NCBI GenBank assembly: GCA_963677085.2
Contig: CAXXFH010000004.1
Span: 5,332,001-5,396,000 of the forward strand
Reading direction: 5' to 3'
From: G963677085 sp963677085
GTDB taxonomy: Bacteria; Planctomycetota; Planctomycetia; Pirellulales; Thermoguttaceae
Length of the DNA stretch: 64,000 nucleotides
In this document: positions 53,971-62,954 of the stretch, in pieces
How the letters are laid out: every line of letters begins with the position of its first letter
Position numbering within the stretch: position 1 is the stretch's first letter
Translations under genes and position numbers: made by a program
The notes under the pieces: generated by a model
What the model saw: the letters and a program-made list of their open reading frames with translations, nothing else
Databases searched by the model: none
Told to the model about the DNA's origin: nothing

Positions 53971-54567
53971 TCATCTCGTTTTCGGTGCAACCACCACGTT
54001 GTACATGCAGTAGGTCCCGCCGTTCATTCTTCGAAATACGGGATCTTCACCCATTGCTTTGGACAGGTTCCCATTGAGCGTGATCTGACCTGCCGGAAAC
54101 TCCCGGGCAAAGAGGGTGAAGATTCCCTTGAGTGTCGACGCGTTGGAGTCCTTGCGTGTGACTTTCCACCGAGTGTCTTCGTATTGCTTCAGCCAATTGG
54201 GCAGAACTCGCATCTTGTCGGCATACACGACGTACACCGTTACCGGAAGATTGACGTGGAAGGAGAAGCACGGCGAGTTTTCGTCGATGTGCTTATCGTT
54301 GCCTGCCGTCAGAATCTTGGTTTGACCTTTGAGGAATTCCGGTAGGTAGTCGAACAGGTAGTCGCGATCGATATACTGTTTTGTACCACGGGTGAAGCCA
54401 CCGTAGTCGATAACGTAAGGCCTTCCAGACGCTGCCTTCAATTCGGAGATTACCAGCTTGCTCTCTTCCCCGCGTGCTGAGTCAGCAAGACCGTATAGCA
54501 CGGCGCCAACGCCGATTGCAGTACAACTCCTGGCCATCAATTCTCTGCGTGTCAGGTATTCCGACAT
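53971..54567 (-). CDS. Tat-exported protein of unknown function
   Basis: A 198-aa protein with a Tat signal (TRRELMARSCTAIGVGAVLYG) after a strong GGAGG site at the ATG 54567. The mature part is beta-rich and basic, with segments such as CFSFHVNLPVTVYVVYADKM and GTYCMYNVVV. I do not recognise a family. A low-complexity upstream extension is rejected because it runs through GTTCCCA hairpins. The neighbours are a ceramidase-like gene and a SGNH hydrolase on the same strand. Confidence 0.6.
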   Translation of the reverse strand: MSEYLTRRELMARSCTAIGVGAVLYGLADSARGEESKLVISELKAASGRPYVIDYGGFTRGTKQYIDRDYLFDYLPEFLKGQTKILTAGNDKHIDENSPCFSFHVNLPVTVYVVYADKMRVLPNWLKQYEDTRWKVTRKDSNASTLKGIFTLFAREFPAGQITLNGNLSKAMGEDPVFRRMNGGTYCMYNVVVAPKTR

Positions 54568-54653
54568 GTGTTGGGCCTCCACGGGGAATTTTCTTCGCCG
54601 GGAGGTGAGTTTGGCTGCGGGATGTGCGCGTGTCAAACTTGTCGTGTTGCCTG

Positions 54654-54781
54654 GTTCCCATGCTTCGCATGGGAACGGGCGTCCTGGCGCTTTGCGTCGC
54701 GAATTGGCACGCGAAGCATCGGCTCGCACTCCATGGACGCGAAGCGTCCGACGTTCCGGTTCCCACGCGAAGCATGGGAAC
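54654..54781. repeat. GTTCCCA-type hairpin repeats
   Basis: Two hairpins with GTTCCCA...TGGGAAC arms: 54654-54676 (perfect, 10-base arms, 3-base loop) and 54759-54781 (one mismatch). A GGACGC/GCGTCC hairpin lies between them at 54738-54752 or thereabouts. These resemble the 9331 and 9472 hairpins. Confidence 0.6.
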
Positions 54782-54848
54782 CAGGGCAAGCGTGGGGATC
54801 AGGGGCCGACCCAGGCCAAACCATCAATCATAAATCCCAAATCAAAAA

Positions 54849-56393
54849 TCACTCTAACTCTGGCGGCACATTTCCGTATGTCCAACCGGTGCCTTTGAAA
54901 GGTGGAAGCTTTGCACGCTCGGGCACGCGACCGGGCTTCATCCGCTTGGTCAGAGCGATGCCCGTGTCGGCGATCTTGCGCCCGGCCGATGGCACCAAGT
55001 TGCTGTAGGCCGTCAACCGTGTTTCATAGCCGCCGCCGTGTTCGCCCAACGCCTCCTCGGTGGGAACGTAGCCTACGCAGCCGTTGGCCAACGAGACGGG
55101 AAAAGTGAACAGAAACGAGCTGCCCTTTTTGATGTCGAGACCGAATTGGCAGAAATACTCAGCCGGGCTGCTGACGAACACCGCCGGTCCCATCTGGATC
55201 GCCTGCACTTCGACCGTTCGCGTAGGGTTTTTCTTCAGGTCGACGTCCAAGAGCACGATCTCCTTGGCAAACGTCCACTCGGTCGAGCCGACCTCTTTGG
55301 GGCCTTGTTTGACCAACTGCCGGCATTGTTCCACACGTGCGGGGTTGGGAATGCGACGTTGGCTTTCAAAGACGGTATCTTGGAAGTCGAGCGGGGCGAG
55401 CGAACCTCGGTCCAAGCTCAGAAGAACCTTGACCGCTTCAGCTCCTACGCGACCACCGACAAACTGGGCAACCTCTTCACGCGAACGTCCAACGTGGAGG
55501 TCGAGGTTATCGACCTGGGTTACGTCGCCGCTACAGCCTGCGAGGAAGACGACCACGGCATCGGGGCCCATCGCTCCGCGAATCACTTGTTCCATGTAGT
55601 AGATCCAATTGGCAGATATCCCCCCAGGGCTTGTCGTGGCGTGGCAGGCATAGTTTACCACGCAACCGAGCAGCTTGCCCTCGCTGTTCCACACGCCAAT
55701 CACTCCGACTTCCGGGTCGGTAGGGCCGGCCACTTCGACGATATCCGGATTGCCGGGCCGGGGATGGGTGTTCGTTTGCCCGTTCTTCATGCGAAAGCGG
55801 CGATTGAACGCTACCTTGTCCTCAATCCCGCTGCCCACGCCGCACGCAGCTTCCGCTCTTTTTTCGTTGGCATCGGCCACGGCGTCGACGATGGCCGTTA
55901 CGACCTTTTCCAGGTAGCCGGCGTCGGCCATGCTCGACTTTTTATAAGCCAACTCTTGTATCTCCGGCGAGGCGTGGTCGAATTCACCGGGCAGCACCAT
56001 GCAAGTAGGGCCCGAGCTGTGCGAGTGCGAGGCACCGATCAACACGGCTTCCGGCTCGATACCGCACCGCTGCTGGATGGCCTTGCGCGCGGCAGTCACC
56101 TGGGGACGATGAATGGCCAGGGCATCGACGCCAACCAGGGCGACGCGCTTCTGGCCGTCGTCGAACACTACAGCTCGTACTTTGCACGGATCGTGAAACG
56201 TGCGGTGATACGACTTGCCGTAGCCGCCCGGCTGTTCCATGCCAATGTCGGGCGTAATGTCGCGTTCGGCGAATCCGACTTTCAACGGCGGCGGCGTCGT
56301 TTCTTCTTCAGCGTGGGCTGGCATGCAGAACGATGTAGCCAATAGGATGCCTCCGATCAACAGGACGAGCGTTGGATTGTGGGAGCAACACAT
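54849..56393 (-). CDS. exported neutral/alkaline ceramidase-like protein
   Basis: A 514-aa exported protein of the neutral/alkaline non-lysosomal ceramidase family (N-terminal catalytic domain only). Signal peptide about residues 1-29 (LVLLIGGILLATSFCMPAHAE). Family segments: VGFAERDITPDIGMEQPGGY, VGVDALAIH, LIGASHSHSSGPT (zinc ligands), VVNYACHATTSPGGISANW and LAGCSGDVTQVDN. The ATG 56393 is preceded by AAGGAGG. Real ceramidases hydrolyse ceramide; in planctomycetes the substrate is not known. Confidence 0.85.
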   Translation of the reverse strand: MCCSHNPTLVLLIGGILLATSFCMPAHAEEETTPPPLKVGFAERDITPDIGMEQPGGYGKSYHRTFHDPCKVRAVVFDDGQKRVALVGVDALAIHRPQVTAARKAIQQRCGIEPEAVLIGASHSHSSGPTCMVLPGEFDHASPEIQELAYKKSSMADAGYLEKVVTAIVDAVADANEKRAEAACGVGSGIEDKVAFNRRFRMKNGQTNTHPRPGNPDIVEVAGPTDPEVGVIGVWNSEGKLLGCVVNYACHATTSPGGISANWIYYMEQVIRGAMGPDAVVVFLAGCSGDVTQVDNLDLHVGRSREEVAQFVGGRVGAEAVKVLLSLDRGSLAPLDFQDTVFESQRRIPNPARVEQCRQLVKQGPKEVGSTEWTFAKEIVLLDVDLKKNPTRTVEVQAIQMGPAVFVSSPAEYFCQFGLDIKKGSSFLFTFPVSLANGCVGYVPTEEALGEHGGGYETRLTAYSNLVPSAGRKIADTGIALTKRMKPGRVPERAKLPPFKGTGWTYGNVPPELE

Positions 56394-57226
56394 ATTCGGC
56401 CTCCTTTGCATTGGTTACGATGGCTGGAAATGTCTCGACCGCATTGTTGTGCGCCGAGTGGCGGTCGGCAAGCTTTTCGTGGTGTTTTTGTTCGAAAAAA
56501 ATTGTTTTTGGGACGAACGCCCCCGCCGCCGGGTCGGCACGGCGCCAGATTTCTATTAGTTGCGATCAGAAAATGAACAGCCGAAAGTCCTGGTTGTGGA
56601 TGGGCGGCGTCGGGCACGGCTGGCGTTCTGGAACAGAATAAAAATTGGCAACAGCTTCTTTTCCCTTGTTCTCATGTATTTCGTTTGGCTGAAGTGATAC
56701 AAGGTTCTTCGATCGCGAAAATGCGAAACCGCAAAAGAAAGAGAACACGAGAATCGTGAGTTCCTTTTTTTGTTCTTTTGCGCTTTCGCAATTCCATTCG
56801 AGCAATTCGAGTTCTTCCTTGCCTCTGCGACATTTGGCTGAAGGGTTGCCACCGCGCAGTCCTGCGAATCGGTCAAGAAGCGGTGGTTATCGACGAATAA
56901 CCCATATCGGCCATGGCATCCTCGCTCGACGATGCTGCGCGAGGGTGATGGTTGCGGATGGCTTGGGTCGGAAGGGGCGAGCGATTGGCATGGGGGAAAA
57001 CGGTTGCGGCCGGCAAAGCTTCGGCAGACGGCCTGTTTTGCCGACTGCGAGGGCAATAGCGGATGCGCCGGCCTGCTGCTTGGCGTTTTCGCGGCATGTT
57101 GTATACTCATGGGGGGACGATGCCCCGTGCTTGCTCACATCGTTGACAGGTTCAAGAAAAACACCGACGGGAACCCGTCGCCATTGAAAACGGGATTCCT
57201 CTGAACTTACCCCGGAGGCTTTAGTT
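56394..57226. other. gene-free region upstream of the PspA-like gene
   Basis: About 830 bases with only a weak minus-strand frame at 56556-57110, of skewed composition and not supported. A sigma70-type promoter at 57080-57107 heads the PspA/AAA pair. Confidence 0.45.
57080..57107 (+). promoter_or_regulatory. sigma70-type promoter of the PspA/AAA unit
   Basis: TTGGCG (57080-57085) and TATACT (57102-57107), 16-base spacer, 120 bases before the PspA-like ATG. Confidence 0.5.
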
Positions 57227-58039
57227 ATGTTCAAGGCAATTGGCCGTTATTTTCGGGCGCTCGGTTATTTGCTCACCGGGAAGATCGATTCCGCCCGGTC
57301 GACGCTGACGACCCATCCGGCGGTTGTGCAGGCGACGTTCGATCACGTCATCGAAGAGAAGCGGAAGCGGATTCAGCAGTACAAAGATGCCATCGCGGCA
57401 TTGATCGCCCAGGAAGAAAAAAAGACGGCCGATCTGAAGAAGCAAACCGAGGAGGTCACCCGCCTGGAGCAACTCAAGGAGGGCGCCGCGGCGATGGCAC
57501 GCAAGGTGGTCGAAAAGTTGCAGGGCGATATCGAGACCGTCAAGGCCGATCCGGAATATCTCAAGTGCCAGGCGGCGTTCAAAGATTTCCGTTCGACGCT
57601 GGACGAGAAGGAAGGCCGCTGTGCCGAACTGGAAACCGATATCAACACCATCCACGAATCGATTGCCAATCACAAGATCCAACTGCAATCGCTGCTGCGA
57701 GAGTTTGAGAAGATCCAGCAGGAGAAACACGAGACGGTGGCCGACCTGATTACCGCCAAGGAGGAAAAAGAACTGGCCGATATGATGGCCGGCATCAGCG
57801 ACGATCAGGCATCCCAGGAGCTTCAGGAACTGCGAGATTTGCGAACGAAGGCCAAGGCCACCGCCCGGGTGTCGCGCGAGTTGGCCGGCACCGACACGAA
57901 GCATCTCGAAGAGCAGTTCTTACAATATGCGACGAAGGCCACCGTCGACAACGAGTTCGACGCCCTGATCGGTTTGACCAAAAAGGCCGAAGACCGCGGC
58001 GACGAGCAGAGAGACAAAACGCGAATTCCGGAGGAGTGA
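57227..58039 (+). CDS. PspA/IM30-like coiled-coil protein
   Basis: A 270-aa, almost entirely alpha-helical, charged protein. The N-terminal helix is amphipathic (MFKAIGRYFRALGYLLTGKI), followed by long coiled coils (IEEKRKRIQQYKDAIAALI, EEKKTADLKKQTEEVTRLE, KEEKELADMMAGISDD). This is the layout of PspA/IM30/Vipp1, bacterial members of the ESCRT-III superfamily that polymerise on membranes and protect or remodel them. Sequence identity to PspA is low, so the assignment rests on topology and context. GGAGG precedes the ATG. A AAA+ ATPase gene follows 142 bases downstream. Confidence 0.7.
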   Translation: MFKAIGRYFRALGYLLTGKIDSARSTLTTHPAVVQATFDHVIEEKRKRIQQYKDAIAALIAQEEKKTADLKKQTEEVTRLEQLKEGAAAMARKVVEKLQGDIETVKADPEYLKCQAAFKDFRSTLDEKEGRCAELETDINTIHESIANHKIQLQSLLREFEKIQQEKHETVADLITAKEEKELADMMAGISDDQASQELQELRDLRTKAKATARVSRELAGTDTKHLEEQFLQYATKATVDNEFDALIGLTKKAEDRGDEQRDKTRIPEE

Positions 58040-58181
58040 GTTTTTTGGCGCAGTTATCAGTTTCCAAGAGTAATTTCCGAGCACACTCCTGGAGTGAGTA
58101 ACCGATTGCTGCCGGCTGACCAACCGATCCACCAACTGTTGACCACTATTCGCTGATAACTGAATACGGATAACTACTCCG

Positions 58182-59945
58182 ATGCCCGTGCCCAGCTATC
58201 CGTTCTTCTCGAAGCTTGCCAAGATCCTCAATTCGGATCAGGCGCGGAGCATTATTCTTTGTGGCAACGTTTACGATTTGTTTCACGACGGGGAAGATTA
58301 CGTTCCGCTGATTCCCTTTCTGTGCAAGAGGTCGCAAACCAAGGGCGTGATCCGCGTCGTCTACGAGCTCAACGGCCCGGTTCGGGTGCTCGACGAACGC
58401 GAGAAGCTCAAGAACTCCTGGATCGCCTGGAAAACGGGCGTCGATGTCGACACGCTCATCATCCAGGGCCTGCGGCGCAAAGGGCCTTCGGAGGCCGAAC
58501 GCTTGGGCGACGAGTTCGAGCAACTGCTGCTGGACGCCATCGGCAACCCGACGTTGGCGTTGGAGCTACTACGCCAGTTGACCGTCTGCTCGCGCACGTC
58601 GAATCTTCCGCACGACCTGCTGATCTTCATCGAAGCGGCCGACATGCTTCTACCAGCGGGCAACGGTGACATCGCTTCGTTGAACGATCGCCAGTTGCAC
58701 CGCATCAGTATCGTGCAAGATTGGTTTGCCGACCCGGCCTTTCTCGCAGGCGGAGATTCCGTATGCCTGATCGCCGAATCGCGGAGCCTGATCCACCCGC
58801 GGATTTCGCGACTACCGCAGGTGTTGCCGGTCGAAATCCCCACGCCGTCGACCGAACAGCGTCTGCATTTTATCGAAACCTATTGCAGCTCTGTGCGGCA
58901 GAAGCCGAAGCTTTGGTCGAATGCGGAAGACCTGGCGAAGATGACGGCCGGATTGTCGTTGCACGCCGTGCGGCAACTGTTGGCCGGAGCGGCCTACGAT
59001 TCCGACCCGCTGAAACCGGCCGACGTGGTCGAGAAGGTCGAAGAATTCGTCCAAGGCCAAATTGGCGACGAGGTGATCGAGTTCAAAAAGCCCTCGCACA
59101 CGTTGAACGACGTGGTGGGCTTTTCGAAGCTTAAAACGTTTCTTCGCGACGAATTGCTGCCGCGTTTTCGTGCTACTGGAGACAAGGCACTCTCGGGCGC
59201 GGCCGTGGCCGGGCCGATCGGCGGCGGCAAGACGTTTATCTTCGAGGCCGTGGCCGCCGAACTCGATGTGCCCGTGCTGGTGTTGAAAAACATTCGCAGC
59301 CAATGGTTCGGCCAAACCGACGTCATCTTCGAGCGTTTGCGGCGGCTGCTGGAAGCGTTGGAGAAAGTCGTGATTTTCGTGGACGAAGCCGACACACAGT
59401 TTGGCGGTGTCGACACCGATTCGCACGCCACCGAGCGGCGGCTGACAGGCAAGATCCAAGCGATGATGTCGGATACGCGGCTGCGGGGGCGTGTGCTGTG
59501 GTTGTTGATGACTGCGCGGATTCACCGTCTGTCGCCCGACCTGCGGCGCCCGGGCCGCGTTGGCGACCTAATCATTCCCGTGCTGGATCCCGAGGGCGAC
59601 GACCGCCGTGAATTCCTCGGCTGGGTACTCGGGGCCGCGTTGCCGGTGCCCGACGACAGCGCGATCGAACAACTCGATCTCTTGACGGTTGGCTACTCGG
59701 CGGCGGCGTTCGCTTCGTTGCGCTCGCACCTGAAGGTCGTCGAGCCGCAGGGGATCGACGAGGTCGTGGCGATCGTTCGCGACCACATCCCCCCGGCGAT
59801 CGGCCAGACACGGCGATACCAAACGCTGCAAGCCTTGCTCAACTGCACTCGCCGCTCGCTGCTGCCGGTACCTCACGTGAACGAAGAAGACCGCGAAGCC
59901 TGGGAAACCGAACTCCGGGAATTGGAGACTTTGGGGATACGGTAG
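58182..59945 (+). CDS. two-module AAA+ ATPase partnering the PspA-like protein
   Basis: A 587-aa AAA+ protein. The N-terminal module (about 1-290) resembles an inactive AAA domain: ARSIILCGNVYDLFH, a Walker B-like LLIFIEAAD at 147, and no Walker A. The C-terminal module (about 300-500) is active: Walker A GPIGGGKT at 344-351, Walker B VVIFVDEAD at 396-404, and an arginine-finger-type LRRPGRVGD near 446. A helical C-terminus follows. The pair of inactive plus active modules recalls Ycf46-like ATPases. Next to an ESCRT-III-like protein it may play a Vps4-like role, taking the polymer apart; that is inference. Confidence 0.8.
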   Translation: MPVPSYPFFSKLAKILNSDQARSIILCGNVYDLFHDGEDYVPLIPFLCKRSQTKGVIRVVYELNGPVRVLDEREKLKNSWIAWKTGVDVDTLIIQGLRRKGPSEAERLGDEFEQLLLDAIGNPTLALELLRQLTVCSRTSNLPHDLLIFIEAADMLLPAGNGDIASLNDRQLHRISIVQDWFADPAFLAGGDSVCLIAESRSLIHPRISRLPQVLPVEIPTPSTEQRLHFIETYCSSVRQKPKLWSNAEDLAKMTAGLSLHAVRQLLAGAAYDSDPLKPADVVEKVEEFVQGQIGDEVIEFKKPSHTLNDVVGFSKLKTFLRDELLPRFRATGDKALSGAAVAGPIGGGKTFIFEAVAAELDVPVLVLKNIRSQWFGQTDVIFERLRRLLEALEKVVIFVDEADTQFGGVDTDSHATERRLTGKIQAMMSDTRLRGRVLWLLMTARIHRLSPDLRRPGRVGDLIIPVLDPEGDDRREFLGWVLGAALPVPDDSAIEQLDLLTVGYSAAAFASLRSHLKVVEPQGIDEVVAIVRDHIPPAIGQTRRYQTLQALLNCTRRSLLPVPHVNEEDREAWETELRELETLGIR

Positions 59946-59954
59946 CGTACTGCT

Positions 59955-60024
59955 GCAAAGCCGCGACCAGTGGTCGCGGGTGTAGCGAGGGGACGGCCGA
60001 CGCTACCACTGGTCGCGGCTTTGC
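59955..60024. terminator. inverted repeat between convergent genes
   Basis: Two 20-base arms (59955-59974 and 60005-60024) are perfect complements separated by 30 bases. They lie between the stops of the converging AAA+ and DUF1559 genes and could end transcription from both sides. Confidence 0.5.
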
Positions 60025-60036
60025 ACGGGGCCGACG

Positions 60037-61038
60037 CTACCAGTCCCTTGGGGTCACCTGGCCGTCTTTGCGGTTACCCAAATTGCTGTGGACCGCCAAC
60101 TCGATGGAATATCCAATGGCCTCGACGTGACCGTCGCAGAAGGCCATATAGAACGCTCCGTTGTGGGCACTGCCGAAGCAGTAGGCGTCTTCTTCACCGA
60201 GCCGATCTTGCCGCGGTCGATACTTGTCCGTGTTGTAGGTCCAACGCGTGGTATCGAGGTCGTAGGCAACATCCCAACCCTGGTCGTTGCCGCTCGAGCT
60301 GGTATCCTCGTAGCGATCGGGGTCGAGATACCGCTCGCCTATGAGATAGGTGTTGCTGGTGCCGTCGCGGATGTGTGCCGTCTCGACGGTGCTGCGCCGG
60401 TAGATGACGCCGTTGGGATCACCGCCGGGCAAGCCCTCCTGCGCGTCCCAATCAGCGGCGCTCATTGAATCTCCGTCGGCAAGTGTTGCGGGGCCTTGCC
60501 AGATGCTGCCAACCGAGATTGCCCCGCCGTTGGCCGCGTAGTCGCTACGCCCCAGCTTCTCCGGGCGGTCGATGTTGAAGAAGGGGCTGCTGTGTGTATA
60601 CTTCACCGACACGGGACTCCGCCGGGACGGACAGGTGAAGGCCGGCAATGAAGTTTCTGCGCGGCGACGACCTTCGGTCGCGTTGCCGCCACTTCCCAGG
60701 TCGTGCAGCGTTTGTTGCTCGATGAAGGGCAAGACGTTGAAGTGCCATCCGCCGGGCTGGCGAGCGTCGAAACCACGGTCTGGATCGCCTGCCCAACGCC
60801 AACCCCAGCCGCCGGTCGGATAGAAGCCGTGGGCCGACTCGTGCTCCAGGCAAGCCAGCGCCAGTTGTTTGAGGTTGTTCTGACACTGCAACCGGCGAGC
60901 CGTTTCGCGAGCCGTCTGCACGGCGGGCAGGAGCAGGCCGATCAAAATCCCGATGATGGCGATTACCACCAGCAGTTCCACCAGGGTGAACGCTGGACGA
61001 GACCTCCTGTCTCGTTGGGCTAGGGTGAGTTGGTCCAC
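60037..61038 (-). CDS. DUF1559 pseudopilin-like protein
   Basis: A 333-aa DUF1559 protein. Pilin-like N-terminus RPAFTLVELLVVIAIIGILI, then TARETARRLQCQNNLKQLAL; the C-terminal features FYMAFCDGHVEAIGYS and LGNRKDGQVTPRDW. GTG 61038 start with AGGACC upstream. It is close in sequence to the copy at 28163 (shared DPDRGF, GGW and FxEQ), consistent with a recent paralogue. A PEP-CTERM gene lies upstream on the same strand. Confidence 0.9.
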   Translation of the reverse strand: MDQLTLAQRDRRSRPAFTLVELLVVIAIIGILIGLLLPAVQTARETARRLQCQNNLKQLALACLEHESAHGFYPTGGWGWRWAGDPDRGFDARQPGGWHFNVLPFIEQQTLHDLGSGGNATEGRRRAETSLPAFTCPSRRSPVSVKYTHSSPFFNIDRPEKLGRSDYAANGGAISVGSIWQGPATLADGDSMSAADWDAQEGLPGGDPNGVIYRRSTVETAHIRDGTSNTYLIGERYLDPDRYEDTSSSGNDQGWDVAYDLDTTRWTYNTDKYRPRQDRLGEEDAYCFGSAHNGAFYMAFCDGHVEAIGYSIELAVHSNLGNRKDGQVTPRDW

Positions 61039-61301
61039 GTCAGAGGTCCTTTCCGAGGGTGTCGTGTCTCCTTAATTCTGGACAATCCAGGCCTTGCCTC
61101 TTCGGCCGTTCTCTCACCTTGCTACGATGTGGGTAAACTCGAAAAACGCGACGTCGCAGTATGCTTGGGCATGTCACGCAGCGTACCCTCTCCCGTTCGG
61201 CGGGAGAGGGTGGCGGTGCAGCCGTCGGGCGAGGGCAGTTTGCAGCGGCGAGGGCGTTGACTTCCGGACAATCCGCGCTGCGACAGCCCCCTCACCCCCG
61301 T

Positions 61302-61325
61302 CCCCTCTTCCCATGGGAAGAGGGG
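61302..61325. repeat. 24-base perfect palindrome
   Basis: Perfect palindrome with arms CCCCTCTTCCCA/TGGGAAGAGGGG, 20 bases from the stop of the PEP-CTERM gene at 61346. It could act as a terminator for that gene. A second hairpin, GTTCGGCGGGAG-type, lies near 61190. Confidence 0.6.
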
Positions 61326-61345
61326 AGAAGGTTTCAAAACATGTT

Positions 61346-62209
61346 CTAAGCACTGTGCCGTCGCCAAGCTCGCATCGCCACGCCCAGTAGGCCAAGGCAC
61401 AACAACGCAAGTGTCGACGGTTCGGGTACGGACTGCAGCCGAACACCGTCTAATTCGTCGGCCGTGAGTGTTGCGTCGTAAAGCCGCACGTCGGCAAAGT
61501 CGCCCGGCATGTTGTTGACGTGCCATTCATTGAGTGCCGCACCGACGGCGAAACGTTCCGGGGCACTTGTGGTACTGGTTGCCAGGCCCGTGAGGGTGAA
61601 AACCGGACCGGCATCGATCCCCAGCGACTCCGAACCTACGTAAATATTGCCCGTACCGTTGTCGAGCGTGAAGGCCATAAATTGCCACGTTCCGACACGG
61701 TTGTCCCAGGTGTTGCTGCCGGTCACGTGGTCGCCCGTATCACGATAGTCGAAGCTATGGCCGTTGCGATTGATCCAAAGGTCGGGCGTGTCCGTCCCGT
61801 TGAGACGCTTCATGCCGTAAAAGGCGTGCATGTTATTGTCGTTCTCATTCGTGGCTGCATCCACCGACAGCTCCACGTTCATCCTTACCCACATCGTGAC
61901 GGTATAGTTGGCAAGGTTGTCGAGCGAGTCGCCGACGACAGCGGCTGGCAGCAGAATGCCGTCTTGATAGGTTGAGCTGTCATGGGTGGTACCAAACGAG
62001 ATCGCGTTCAAGCTGCCAGGGCCGTCGCCGAGCTTCCATGTCAGGCCGTCTTCGATTGTTGCTTCGCCTCCCAGTGTGCCGGCGTTCGCGGTCGTGGTTC
62101 CCGAGCCTTCGGTCATTTGCAGATGAATGAGCATTTCGGCATTTGCTGCCGAGAGGCTCACCGGCAACAGGCAGGCCACCGCCATGCCAAGCCGAATCGA
62201 GACAAACAT
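61346..62209 (-). CDS. LamG-like PEP-CTERM protein
   Basis: A 287-aa exported protein. Signal peptide about residues 1-24 (AVACLLPVSLSAANAE). The body is a concanavalin-like/LamG-type beta-sandwich (LIHLQMTEGSGTT, YTVTMWVRMNVE, WQFMAFTLDNGTGNIYVG). C-terminal sorting signal VPEPSTLALLCLGLLGVAM plus RRHS. Exosortase substrate displayed at the surface. Its upstream region is interrupted by an IS200-type element, so its promoter may have been moved. It precedes the DUF1559 gene. Confidence 0.85.
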   Translation of the reverse strand: MFVSIRLGMAVACLLPVSLSAANAEMLIHLQMTEGSGTTTANAGTLGGEATIEDGLTWKLGDGPGSLNAISFGTTHDSSTYQDGILLPAAVVGDSLDNLANYTVTMWVRMNVELSVDAATNENDNNMHAFYGMKRLNGTDTPDLWINRNGHSFDYRDTGDHVTGSNTWDNRVGTWQFMAFTLDNGTGNIYVGSESLGIDAGPVFTLTGLATSTTSAPERFAVGAALNEWHVNNMPGDFADVRLYDATLTADELDGVRLQSVPEPSTLALLCLGLLGVAMRAWRRHSA

Positions 62210-62239
62210 GCCAGGGCTCCGTTTTCGTCGAATAAACGA

Positions 62240-62882
62240 CCACGGCCAGAGGCCGTGGTTTTAGGAAGGCCCCTCCGAAGGGGCCGAGAGCGTAGGGAAG
62301 GCCCCGCTGGGGCCGCTAGGGTTAATTGTTACTCGAAATCGAACTCGCGCTGGTCCAGGTTACGATCGCGCTGCTCTTGCTCGCGCACATAACGGCGGAT
62401 CTGTTCCTCGTCCAGCCCGATGGTACTCACACAATAGCCGTCTGCCCAAAAGTGCAGGCCTGTCATTCGGCGATGTCGGAGCAATTCTCGATGAACACGC
62501 ACCGCACTCTTCCCCTTGAGAAACCCGATCGTGTTGGAAACGCTGTATTTAGGCGGAATACTCAACACCATGTGGATATGATCCGGCATCGCGTGGCCCT
62601 CCAGCAGGTTGATTCCCCGCTGACGGCAAAGCTCACGGAGGATTTCACCAATCTTGCCACGCATCCTTCCGAAGAACACCTTCTTGCGGTATTTTGGAAT
62701 GATCACCACGTGGTACTTGCACTCCCACCTGACGTGCGACAAACTTCTCCAGTCTTGCATGACTCTCTCTCCTTGCCCCAACGGGATTTCCCCAGGAGGG
62801 AGAGTCTACACCATAATAAACCCCCTTCACCACGGATCGGTCCGAACCTCTTTGGGTCCACGGCCAGAGGCCGTGGTTTTAC
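62240..62882 (-). mobile_element. IS200-type insertion sequence
   Basis: A 640-base element bounded by two identical hairpin-bearing segments (62240-62263 and 62859-62882) sharing CCACGGCC and GGCCGTGG arms. They are direct repeats, as expected for IS200/IS605 ends recognised by a Y1 transposase. It contains only the transposase gene. Additional GGCCCC hairpins lie at 62268-62314. No terminal inverted repeats. Confidence 0.75.
62329..62760 (-). CDS. tnpA: IS200-family Y1 transposase
   Basis: A 143-aa transposase of the HUH type. The HUH motif is HIH at residues 61-63 (MPDHIHMVLSIPP); the catalytic Tyr124 lies in RRYVREQEQ. It cuts single-stranded DNA at the ends of the element and rejoins it without target duplication. 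AAGGAG precedes ATG 62760. No TnpB gene accompanies it. The frame is complete and looks functional. Confidence 0.92.
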   Translation of the reverse strand: MQDWRSLSHVRWECKYHVVIIPKYRKKVFFGRMRGKIGEILRELCRQRGINLLEGHAMPDHIHMVLSIPPKYSVSNTIGFLKGKSAVRVHRELLRHRRMTGLHFWADGYCVSTIGLDEEQIRRYVREQEQRDRNLDQREFDFE

Positions 62883-62954
62883 GAGATAATAATATGGAAG
62901 ATGATGGGTTGGGGGTGGAAAATACGTCGATTTAGACGGTCACGGTCGCGAACG

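Noticed and set aside
55038..56345. 435-aa open frame on the plus strand
   Set aside because: It is antisense to the ceramidase-like gene and has no domain.
56556..57110. 184-aa minus-strand frame upstream of the PspA gene
   Set aside because: Its composition (NKKRNSRFSCSLSF) looks like repeat-derived intergenic sequence and it crosses the PspA promoter.
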